Source: Membranipora membranacea (taxonomy: Eukaryota > Bryozoa > Gymnolaemata > Cheilostomatida > Membraniporidae). Taken from it: a stretch of 64,000 bases of DNA. Below, piece after piece: positions 50,060 to 60,500 of the stretch (position 1 is its first letter; the number at the start of each line of letters is the position of its first letter). The translations under genes and the position numbers were made by a program. A model generated the notes under the pieces. It saw only the letters and a list, made by a program, of their open reading frames with translations, made no database searches and was not told where the DNA came from. The DNA lies in assembly GCA_914767715.1 (NCBI GenBank), contig OU612069.1, positions 23,249,387 to 23,313,386 on the forward strand, in the 5' to 3' direction.

Positions 50060-50830
50060 GCTTGACAGAAGATGCTTTGATGAACTCCTTGCTTCGACTG
50101 GTCACAGGAAAAATTAAAGACTTAGTTTGAGGCTGCTCTTTTGTATCACATCTTTTTCTCCATATTTTATTCTATCATGTGAGTGAATTCCAGCTTTAGA
50201 ATCCAAATATTGAGGAAGTTATGGCCTCTCAAATTTCCAAGGTGACCGCAATTTATCGGCAGTAAGAATCAGCCGGCAATCCCTATGGTACGTCACAACC
50301 ATCATACACTAATAAATATGTTGACGATCAAAATGTTCAGATGTGTAACGGTCCCGAACCCAGGTCCAAATGGCTTTGCAGGCAACGCCGCTAATGTTGA
50401 GCTATATTTTCTACAGGCCCACCTAGTTGGTCCAAGTGGTGTGATGGTAGCATGGTTGCCTATAGGTATGTGGACCCTGGGTTCGATTCCCACCCAGGTA
50501 TGAATTTCGATCATCATCTATCTGTGTGATTATTAGTGCATTAACTCATAATAAGTATGACCATAGACAAAACGCATGTCTATGGTTGTGAAGTACCCCA
50601 GGGGAAACATCCGCTTATTCCCAATGCCGATTGAAGGCAATCACCCTGGATGTTTGAGAGGCCATAACTTCCTCAATATTTGGATTCTAAAGCTGAAAAT
50701 CGCCCACATGATAGAATAAAATATGGAGAATAAGATGTGATACAGAAGAGCAGCCTCAAACTAAGTCTTTAATAGACATTGTATTATTCCCACCAGTCGG
50801 TGCCTTCACGAAAGATTCTAACCCTTAAAT
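50060..50830. mobile_element. Foldback/MITE with very long inverted repeats and an internal tRNA-Gly-like core
   Basis: The best-matching inverted arms start at 50113 (ATTAAAGACTTAGTTTGAGG) and end at 50773. The first 125 bp or so are about 90% identical when inverted (shared GGCTGCTCTT, ATATTTTATTCTATCATGTG, AATATTGAGGAAGTTATGG), then similarity continues less well towards the centre. Weaker inverted similarity also extends outwards (CGACTGGT on both sides) to about 50060 and 50820. Two head-to-head tRNA-like pieces sit in the middle. No transposase frame and no clear target-site duplication were seen. Confidence 0.8.
50430..50500 (+). other. tRNA-Gly-like sequence (pseudo-tRNA)
   Basis: The sequence has an A-box-like GTGTGATGGTAGCATGG, GTTGCCTATAGG where the anticodon arm should be, and a B box with T-arm (CTGGGTTCGATTCCCACCCAG). 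The order matches tRNA-Gly, but the acceptor stem does not pair well and there is no intact anticodon loop, so it is a tRNA relic. An inverted, weaker partner (GTTGCCT and TGGACCTGGGTTCGG on the minus strand) lies at about 50350-50395. Confidence 0.55.
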
Positions 50831-51032
50831 AGACTACTGATTGGAAAAAAAATTAGTCACAATTTTTTTGGATTATGTCAATAGGTTTGTATATTCAAAT
50901 ATTTATTGTGAATAAGCGAAGATTATAGACTCATTTATTACATATTATTGATCATAGATTATTGATGTATTCAAAAATGCTTGCAAGGTGAGGGAAAACA
51001 AGCAAATAGACTCATATCATTCTTTGCATAGC

Positions 51033-51038
51033 TTTATT
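51033..51038 (-). terminator. Minus-strand AATAAA, candidate poly-A signal of the secreted-protein gene
   Basis: TTTATT on the plus strand reads AATAAA on the minus strand, about 255 bp beyond the stop at 51294. It is plausible but not unique in this AT-rich DNA. Confidence 0.35.
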
Positions 51039-51293
51039 GTTCTTAAATAGATTGTTTGAGTTACAAACTTAGATTAATTAAAATTGGAAACAAGGATAGG
51101 CTATTAAGTTAAGATAAAAGGCCTAAATTTTTACAGCAGCACTGTGCAGGCAAAATATCAATGTGGTTAGTTATTGGATTTATAAATATATAGAATTCTA
51201 GACTCCTTTGGTTTTTCATTATTGTTGTGAGATCGCAGAAGTTGGCTGCGATCGCAAAATTCTCGGTGAGTGGGAGACAATCTGCCTTTTATT

Positions 51294-52693
51294 CTAGAGT
51301 GTAAATTGAGAGCTAGCTCCATCCTTCACCTCAAAACTGTATCCTATTGAAACCTGCGGTTGCTCTGCTGAAGTTTGAACGATTGACACCCTGCAATAGG
51401 AAAAAACCATGATAATTCCATTATGCAAGAGTTGAAGTGTTTGAAGGAGGTGCCATATTTTTTATTAAACACTTACTTGTCTGCCAAATAGCGTCATTTA
51501 AAGAACTTGCTGTGAAATTCTGTGAGCTCTCACTGTGAGCTCTCACTGTGAGCTCTCACTGTGAGCTCTCGCTGTGAGCTCTCGCTGTGAGCTCTCACTG
51601 TGAGCTCTCACTAGTCCAATAACCAGATTCACGATGTTAACGAAATGGCCAATCACTAATTCATTGCCACATAAGAGTCCAATGATGCCAAAAACAACTT
51701 ACACACACATGAGGGCGTCATCCATTTCTTCCGATGACAGTGTGAATTTGAAATTCGATGAAGTAGCGTAAGGGTGCCCATCCATTGCTGCTACGCAACC
51801 ACATTTGTTCTCATAGCCGCTCTGACGTTCAAACTCCCCCACAAGGCTTGAGCATTGAGGTTCACTAGCTTCTCTGTGTATGGCAACCCATGCTTGATCA
51901 TAATAGCCAGACATTCCGTTCCCTTTGAAGTTGAGGGTATCAAATTCCAAGCTAACTGAAAAAGAAAACATAGCCATAATAAATTGTTTCATGCTAGTAG
52001 ATTATCTGGTTTTATATAGCAACATATATTTTTTTTTTATCTGCTGATCAAGTCACAATTAACACATCAGACCTTGCATAAACAAATAACATTAAACACA
52101 CCAGGTGAATTTGTTGAGAACTTTGTTGTCAAGGTGCTTATTTCTAAAAAAGGATTTATTTATTATTATGGCATGGGTGATCCCCGTATTATGATAATTT
52201 GATAATGTGCAGGAACGTTTTCTAACTTTTTTGAAGTAGAGAACAATTAGTGGTCGCGCGCAGTAAGTAGTAGGCTAATTTATATTTGTACCTAGTTTAC
52301 CATTTGTGACGGAGTTTCAATGCCATTTAGTGGCCATTATATTGGACAACAAGCAAAGAAAAAGGAAAGTTTTATTTTGTTTAATTTCTTCTTGTTTGAT
52401 CGTAATTTAATTGCCAACAAATACATAAAAAGTCAAAAAGGCTGCTCATCATTATTGTAAAACTCACCCTCAACTTGATTGTTGCTTCTGTCTTTGTTAC
52501 ATGAAACTTCAACACCTGTGCGGTTGTATAGAGAACCAGAAATACTTGGTGCAAAAATATATGGAGTAACATCACGCCCTTTAATATTGCGACGACCTGT
52601 ATGTGGTTTGAAGCAATCTTCTGGTTGATTTTCACACAAAGCGTAGGTAAGTGGTAATAATGATATTAGCACTACTGTTTTGGCAAGCATCAT
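51294..52693 (-). CDS. Small secreted cysteine-containing protein of unknown family (3 exons, about 191 aa)
   Basis: Exons in transcript order: 52693-52468, 51955-51703, 51390-51294. Phases 1 and 2 match at the two junctions and the last exon stays open to a TAG. The coding exon is preceded by a good acceptor (exon edge 52705), so a 5'UTR exon is expected upstream; a GTATGT donor at about 53.04 kb is a candidate. The N-terminus MMLAKTVVLISLLPLTYA is a clear signal peptide. The mature part has about seven cysteines, an N-glycosylation sequon (YNRTG), alternating polar/hydrophobic stretches suggesting beta strands, and no transmembrane helix. I recognise no family; a lineage-restricted secreted protein is likely. 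The start could be either of the two adjacent Met codons. Confidence 0.7.
51520..51610. repeat. 13-bp minisatellite, 7 copies
   Basis: Seven copies of CTGTGAGCTCTCA, two with A to G changes. It lies in the intron between exons 51955-51703 and 51390-51294 of the secreted-protein gene. Each unit holds a GAGCTC palindrome. Confidence 0.95.
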
Positions 52694-52778
52694 GCTGTAT
52701 GAGATCTGAAAGAGAACGGAAAACTGATACAGTGTATAGCTGAAACGGGTGTTTATGTGTCAGGGAAATTAGTATTGT

Positions 52779-52857
52779 AAAAAGAGTGATCTCAACACCA
52801 ATCAAGCAAAAGAAATTATTATTCTATTGCTTGATTGGTGTTGAGACCACTCTTTTT
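52779..52857. repeat. Near-perfect hairpin (31-bp arms, 17-nt loop)
   Basis: The arm 52779-52809 (AAAAAGAGTG, then CTCAACACCAATCAAGCAA) pairs with 52827-52857 with a single mismatch. It lies upstream of the secreted-protein start, probably in its 5'UTR intron. It is compatible with a miniature foldback element or a small-RNA precursor. Confidence 0.85.
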
Positions 52858-53088
52858 TCAAAACTACGACAAAGGATATTATATTATAAGAAAGTTCCCT
52901 CATTCTAACAAATTTTAGTTCAAAATCTGAAAAGAATAATTTGGAATAACCTAACATTATAGTTTTGTCTCTCAGTGCCCCTTAATCTTTTGGTGTTATA
53001 ACTAAGTGAAACTGTAAAACATGAAATTCATATTTTTGACATACCTGAATATGGTTTGGAGCTTACGCACAATGAGGTTCTTGTCATC

Positions 53089-53435
53089 TTAAACTACTGC
53101 TGCCACTCATGCAAATTTGTGCTCATTGAATTCTTCATAGCTCCAAGATAATTAATTGAGACTTAAATCTCATAATTGTCACCCAATGGGCAAAGAATTT
53201 GCACAAACTGATCTCCAAAATCAGGGCATGAAATCTAAGCACCAGCTTATGACTGTACAGTTTGCACTAGTAAGACGGTAATTACGTCACCCGTTAGATA
53301 TTTAATTTCATACCCTAATTTTGACGATCATTGCTCATTAGGTGACAATGCTGATATTGCAGCCTCATTTCATTAGTTTTGAGCTACACAGAATTCTACA
53401 ACCATACATTTGGCGGTGTGGCAGGAGTGGTTTAA
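53089..53435. mobile_element. MITE family A, copy 1 (347 bp)
   Basis: It starts TTAAACTACTGCTGCCACTC and ends, inverted, AGGAGTGGTTTAA. Inverted internal blocks include GCTCATTGAATTC, ATAGCTCCAA, AATTAATTGAG, ATTGTCACC and TGATC. Copies of the same family occur at 58030-58293, 59018-59347 and about 60270-60475. The TTAA ends may be the target-site duplication. Confidence 0.8.
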
Positions 53436-54430
53436 CAATGATCCACTCACCTTTATCTGAAGTCTCTGAGCTAATTTTCTGTACTTCTGTGTACCACCTA
53501 CGGCTGAGGAACAGGTTATGAGTAAAATTACAATAATACCCCCATATTAATAACCAATCATTTTTTGCTGTTTTTCCTTACAGGGAAATGCAAGAACTTT
53601 TCGTAAGCTATTGAAGTGCATATTATAGATTGTAGTAAACGACCACATAATCCTCATTATGGTTACTTCATATTATTGTGATGTAAACAAAAGCAGATTA
53701 ATTCCATCTTGAGTAACCCTACAACAATCGCTCGACACATTATAATAGTTTTTATACTGCAAGCATGTTTTTTCTTAAACAAAAAGTGGCTAAATGTGTC
53801 ATTGTCAGTGCAGTTTTGGTGCAAGCCAAGAGTAGCAGGTGTTAGTTCGTTTTTTTATAGTTTGTAACATTGCAATATTTAACTGGAAATGAGGAAATAT
53901 GCAAGTTTGTTGGTAGAATGAGTAAATTTTTTTTATGTTATTCAAGCATACAGTTGTAACAATTAGTCTCTGCGTGTGTTTCAAAGTTTGTCAAGAGATT
54001 AATTGATATCTCTCACAAATGACATCAAATCTTGTCGGATCAATGTATTGACAATATTGAGTATAGAAACCCCATTGTGGCTTGAACAATTATGGTAGAT
54101 ACTGCTAACTATATTATTATTATTAATATTAATTATAATCTGTAATCCTAATGTTTCTATATAATTCAGAATCTTGAGCCCCCTACAAGTGCACCTACAC
54201 ATATAAACATTGAATAATATATTATCCCTATGCTCAAGACAGAGTAGACTCGGAGCAATCCATCTACACCTTGTTGTGTACACGGCCCAATCTGTCTCTA
54301 ACCTAACTAAAAGTTTTTATTGACAATCTTCAATTATTGATCACGCCTGAAGTGAATATCGTATCAATTATTACACATTATTCACAATAATGATTAACCA
54401 CTGGACAATCTGCTTGGCAGTATACAGATG

Positions 54431-54470
54431 TAGGTTGAAGAATTTTGCTGTAGTAAAATTCTTCAACCTA
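54431..54470. repeat. Perfect 16-bp inverted repeat
   Basis: TAGGTTGAAGAATTTT and its exact reverse complement, separated by 8 nt. Confidence 0.9.
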
Positions 54471-54973
54471 CTCACAGGAAGAAGTTCCTACCATCTACGT
54501 CATATAATCTATCTGTATCTGGCTCGATGATGTTGAAATATGATGTCTGTACAACATAGTTTCAGAGGCTACTGGGTGGCATTGTCTCACCTAGAGAGCT
54601 TACAGAACCTCACCTTATGCTGCCCATGCCCTGTACCATCAATAAATGTTGCTGTAAGGATGACATCAGTTGTGAATAGACAAATTCATATCATCATCAT
54701 TAATATGTCATCATGTTTAAGAATGTGCCAAGATTCATGACTGATTGTGCTGTCATCGAAATTAATTGATTGAATATTCATTTGCTCGCTGTATCCTGAC
54801 TACCTTTTGTTACCATCATAAATGAACTGCTGTATTACTATTGGTTTAGATATTTTATGTCTCATATTTATAAGAAGTTTTACTATCTAATAAACCAGTG
54901 AATAAGTTGCAACAAAGTAGCATAGTACTTCTAAGTGCTCACAAATACCAACCACAACTTGTAAGGACAGCGC

Positions 54974-55057
54974 ACCCTTACAGTGCCGCCCCCTTACAGT
55001 GCCGCCCCCTTACAGTGCCACCCCCTTACCGTGCCGCCCCCTTACAGTGCCTCCCCC
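54974..55057. repeat. 16-bp C-rich minisatellite, about 5 copies
   Basis: Units of the form CCCTTACAGTGCCGCC with single-base variants. The strand bias (C-rich on plus) differs strongly from the AT-rich surroundings. Confidence 0.92.
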
Positions 55058-55878
55058 TAATATAATTCCTAATCTACGCCCCTGTATTATGGCATTCACA
55101 CTAATTAGAGTTATTGCTGTCATTCCTGTCTGTCTGAACCTATACCTTTCTTCAAATATACATTCATTTAGAATTGCTGGGAGATGACATGGCCTCGCTA
55201 TGTTTTATCCAACATTGGTTCTGTACTCGGAAATAAATCAGTGCGATGGGCCTCAGACCTTCCAATCTTCTATAATGGAGGCCAGAACCAAAACCTTCCA
55301 CCTTACTTAAATTTTAAAATAATCACCCTAAACATCCCTCCCCTTAAACTTAAATACAAGCAGCTTGTCATCAACAAATTGAACAGGCTGATCAATTCAT
55401 TGTATAACTCCTCAACCGAATATGGGCCAACCCTAGATCCACATTAAACACTATGTCACACACTATATTTGACATTCAAAGTCTACACACAGACTAATGT
55501 GTTTTATGGTCAGTCAGCTGGCTCTGCTGTAGTTATGCAAGAAGGTAGAAAGAAGAGAAGGAAGCAGAGCTCTGGAATGGAATGGACCTCTACTGTCACA
55601 ATATTTCATGCGGACTACAAAAGAATAACTCAGTGTTGTGGATGGCAATGGTAACTGATCGTCTCGTTATTATCACACAAAAATGTGAATAAATAACCAT
55701 TAATGATGTTAGAAATTGCACACTCTTGCTAAATTAGGATGAAGATGTAGAAATAACGCAATGACAAAAAGTCATGCATTTTTTGTCTTCGATTCCCAGT
55801 CTCAGATAATTAATCATCATTATTATTTCTTAAACCTAACTTATGTTATCATATATCATATCACAGAATAAGGATATA

Positions 55879-56238
55879 CAGAGGGGACTCTTCAATGGTT
55901 GTTATAGTGCCTGCGGTTTTCCATGCGGTGGGGGAAATTTCATCACCTGCTAATTTCAATAATTATAAAAGTTACAATTTGAATTTTTGATAGGACATAA
56001 TTCATTCTGTAATTATCCTGAAGACTGAATTCCAACTTTTTTTTAGATATCCAACCTTCAAGCTATACACCACTTTGTTGTCATTTTTTGCCAGGATACA
56101 TAGGCTATGAGTTATGTGGGGGGGGGGAGGGTTTAAAATGAGTTATATCATATAGATTAGCAGGTGGCCAGATTGATGATTTTCCCCCACTGCATCAAAA
56201 ACCCGGGTACTATCACGACTATTGAAGTGTCCTCTCTT
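55879..56238. mobile_element. MITE family B (360 bp, 80-bp terminal inverted repeats)
   Basis: The left end (AGAGGGGACTCTTCAATGG ... GCGGTGGGGGAAA ... CACCTGCTAAT) recurs inverted at the right end (56155-56238), with about 75-80% identity. The interior has no reading frame. No second copy was noticed in the window. Confidence 0.7.
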
Positions 56239-57351
56239 AAGCACCATAGCTGATAGTGACATGTTTTTGGCAACCTGCCTGTTTTCATTGCACATTCCGA
56301 TCTTAATCACGGACACATGTGTCTACTCTGTGATCATATTATGGTCTATCACATCCATCTCAATCTGCCATAACTCATTAGGTTGAAATGTTTGAAGACT
56401 GTTCTGGGGATGTGCGAAAGGCCACCTATTAATACAAACTAGGCCTATAGGTCGTTATGAGTTGTGAACTGCTATCTTGGAAAATTGTGCCTTTGATACA
56501 AAATCCAGCATTATCCAAATGTAAACAATAATGAAATATATGGTTTACCGGTATTCACTGTAATACATTCCATTATTTGTGAGATGGAAAATCATCGCTG
56601 ATCAGCTATTGACGACATTCTACCTTTTTAGACACGTGACCATCCTAGGTTGCTTTAGTCTGGTAAGCAAGAGCAAGTCACATCCCAACGTCACGTCATC
56701 ACTCAAATTATCCAACTCAGTTAATATGAGTTGTAATTAGTTCTCACTGTGATTTCACTCTGCTTTGTTACATAGTATATTGAACATATCCTTGTGTGAT
56801 CTCAGAATTGTCATCTCCTGGATTACTGGTCGGGCAAAATGTTTCTGGTGAAGACCTCCTCAGGGTAACAAACAAACCTCCTTCGCTCACACTACAATAC
56901 CACTTTTTCAGGTGTTTTTCTAGCTGCTAGATTAAGATTATTGCCACCTAGCTTTGCTCGCTAACTCAACAGAAATATACAAGGTAAAATATGTTGGCCA
57001 TTCAACTAAGAGGGTATTTTGGAAGATTTGTTATTATATTACTATCAATTTTTATCGAAAGATTAATATCTATTATTGATGTTTTGATGATTGCGTAGCA
57101 TATTCTGAAAATGAGGTACATATAAAATCGGACATTACAGTTGCTAATAAAATGGAAACAAAAAATGATACAAGCACTTTGATAGACTGAAAAAGCTTTA
57201 AAGTTTGACCATCCATTTATAAGGAAAAAAATGATCACCTGTCAAGCAGACAAGTAAAATGGTTAATAACAGTTAGCTGTACTTGAAGGTACATCATTCA
57301 AATAGTCATTATCATAATATTTCTTAATCTGATTATTTCATGTACTCAGAT

Positions 57352-57412
57352 GGTTGCAAGTGCGAGTTTGTGGCATTACATGATGTAATGTCACAAACTC
57401 ACACATTCAACC
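57352..57412. repeat. 61-bp palindrome (30-bp arms)
   Basis: Arms GGTTGCAAGTG/GAGTTTGTG.CATTACAT and their inverse meet at one central base, with about 5 mismatches in 30. It lies about 170 bp beyond the transporter stop codon, so it may be in its 3'UTR. Confidence 0.8.
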
Positions 57413-57581
57413 CGCTGTGTGCTTGGAATCTAATTGAAATCTAATTTTTTCAATTTTTTTTTCTTGCACTGAGTGCAAAACATTTCCGAAGAGATGACTT
57501 TGGTTGCCAATAAAAAAAAAATATATACAAGAAAAATTAGAAGCTTCTGTAGTGACAAAACTACTGCGAACATTATGAATG

Positions 57582-60500
57582 TTATTGTAATGGTATATTA
57601 TTTTCTTTGGCTTTCTTGTCCTGAAGATACCTTTGCACACCAACAATGGCCGTCAAAACTCCACAGAGGAGCAGTGCTGAACCTGCCACATACATTCCAT
57701 ACTTGTAGTTTACACTCTCCTGCAGGTAACCTACAAATAGATACATGTGATAGATTTAATGCATCTTTCGTGATTTGTTATTGTCATTCGTTTGTAGCGC
57801 TTTTAAAGCTTAGTTTTAAAACGGAGAAAGTTTTCCTCTCTTTGGAAAGTGTACTAGGACCTATAATCAAGCCGCACACCTATACCTATGTCACATAATG
57901 AACAACTAATAACATTGTAATGTATTGTGATGTATAACCCATAGCTGTTTTCCGACTCTTAACAAATATTAAGTTAATAAACTTTGGTACCATACTTCCT
58001 AGTATTATATGGGTCTTTACAGGTGAACCTTAAACCACTGCTGCAACTTGGGCAAATTTTGCTAATCAATTTTTGTAAAGTTCCAAGATAATTGATTGAG
58101 GCTTTAATCTCAGAATTATTTTTAACTGGTAAGACATAACCTGACCATAACCATAACTTGATTTTGACTATCAATTTGTGCAAATTATTTTCCCATTAGA
58201 TGACAATACTGAGATTGCAGCCTCATGTCACTTGTTTTGAGCTATACAGAATACAAGAAGCACACATTTGACTGATTGGCAGCATTTGTTTAAGAGTAAG
58301 TAGTGGGAATATAATTTGACATCAATCAAAATTTACTGAGGGGCACTGTTCCAAAATAAAAAATCCCGCTTCTAACAATAGAAAGAACAACATAATACTA
58401 CAGCTTCACCTCAGCTGTGGCATATTAAATGGAAAACATCACAGTATACATTGATGTTGCAAGAACAAAAATCCAAATAATAATATGTCTGGTAAACTCA
58501 TATCTGCAATGTCTGCAGTATCTGCCACAGCTGGGCTGCCCAGCAAAGCCAACAGTCAAAAATCTAAATAGAGAAATGTGGCATCAAAACATCTAACCAG
58601 TAGCTTTGCACGGAGTTATATGAGCTCTCAAAAGGTAGGAGTATCTTCTTTCCCAGCCATCCGCCATTAGTGATGACAAAAGTTGACACTGAACAATCAG
58701 GTGCCTTTAAAATCTAACTGAGATCCAACACTATTTAGTGTTGGATCTCAGCTAAGCCAAGCTGTGTCAGCAGTGGTTTAAACTTACTAGTGATGGGTGG
58801 GGCAATGAATCCTCCAAATCCGTTACCGAAGGCTTCAAAGGATTGTATGAGTACAATATTACGAGCTCCAGCTAGATCCTTGCCGAGGCTGATGAAATTA
58901 CCCAGAAATATTCCGTGCCACAAACCAAGGTTTCCTATCAGGAGGTAGAAACTGACCTGAGAAAAAGACAAGAGCGTGTACAGTGCTTTGTAGAGTAATT
59001 ATCAGAACTACATGCACTTATACTACTGCTGCCACTCAGGCGAATTGTGCTCATTGAATTCAGTATAGTTCCAAACTAACTAATTGAGGTTTGCACAAAC
59101 TGATTATGAAAATCAGGGTATGGAATTAACTCACTAGCTGATGACGTTATTATTCTCTACTAGTAAGATGGTAACTTCATCACACTGTATGCTAGATAAT
59201 TTATTTCATGCCCTGATTTTGACGATCAGTTTGTACTAATGATTTGCCCATTAGGTGACAATGCTGAGATTGCAGACTATGTTATAAGTTTTGAGCTCTA
59301 CAGAATTCAGTAAGCACAAATTTCCCTGAGTGGCACAAGTGGTTTAAGCACAGAGTTTAAAGTGCGTAAGATTTGCCAAAGTTGCTGATTATTGCATCCA
59401 GTTGATTATTCCTTTCTCATGACCGGTCAGAAATTGAGCACAAAAACAAAATTTAGTTTTATGCAAAGTCTCTTTTGATATATTATCTCGCTGAAATACA
59501 CTGTAAAAACTAAAGGTACTATAAGGGTACAAGAATGGTACAATTTTATGCAGGGTACATTATAGTGGTGTTAGAGGGTGCCTAGAAGGTACATGTCATC
59601 TTGATGGGGGTACACATCTGACAAAATAGAACAAACATGTACCTTCTTCTGGAATTGTATCGAGTATCCCTCTGAAAGGGTACGAAAATGGTCTATAAAA
59701 GTGTTTTAAAGGGTACAGGTTAGAAAAAGGTACACAAATGGCCATGACGGTCCAGCAAAGGTACAATCGCGGTACACGTCTCATGATACATAAATAGGAC
59801 AAAAAAGAGTCAATGTCTTACAACTTGCAGGCAATAAATTTAGGACTTTCAAAGCTAATGCCTGGCTGGCCGGTATTAACTGGCCTTTATAAAATATATT
59901 ATGCATACATAGATATATATATATATATATTTGTATATCTATGTATATACATGTACATCGGCAACTTCTCTAAACAAACTGGTACTGAATATTGATGCTT
60001 GGAATTTAAATGTGGATACGCCTGATCATTATTCAGTGGGCCATACCTTGTAATTTAACGTCGCTGTCAAATAAATGTCCATTTAGAATTAAAGAATAAT
60101 TTTTAACACCACTTGATCAGAAATTTTGGATAATGATACTGGTAGACAAGAACCACAGGGATACATGATTTACTGTACATCCTTTGTCACATTATTCATA
60201 AATAGGCTCTCAGGACATCTATGGCTCTATTCATTAATCTAGCATTAAATTACCAGTAGTAGTTATCGTCTCACTAGTTTAAAATAATGTCATCATCACC
60301 TAGTGTGTTAGTTGCATATCCTGAATTTGAAGATCAGTTTGTGAAAATTGTAAGCCCATCAGGTGACAATTGTTAGATTAAAGCCTCATTAAGTTATCAT
60401 TATACAGAGCTCAAAGAGCACACATTATACAGAGCTCAAAGAGCACACATTTCTCTGTGTGGCAGCCGGAGTTGAAGACCTCTATGGTAGATTTTGTCTT

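Larger units (their letters stand above)
53436..57581. other. Gene-poor stretch between the secreted-protein and transporter genes
   Basis: Apart from the hairpins, MITE and minisatellite listed separately, no coding exon is supported. An 87-codon plus-strand frame at 55184-55447 and a 61-codon frame at 55469-55654 show no recognised domain; they might be relics of a transposon but cannot be assigned. Confidence 0.35.

Noticed and set aside
50430-50500. Functional tRNA-Gly gene
   Set aside because: The B box is good, but the acceptor stem and anticodon arm do not form, and it lies inside a foldback element with an inverted partner.
55184-55654. Plus-strand coding gene
   Set aside because: Two open frames with no recognised domain, no compatible splice sites found, and an ordinary ORF length for this base composition.
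57473-57898. 141-codon plus-strand frame
   Set aside because: It overlaps antisense the last exon of the transporter, whose protein is conserved. This is a shadow frame.
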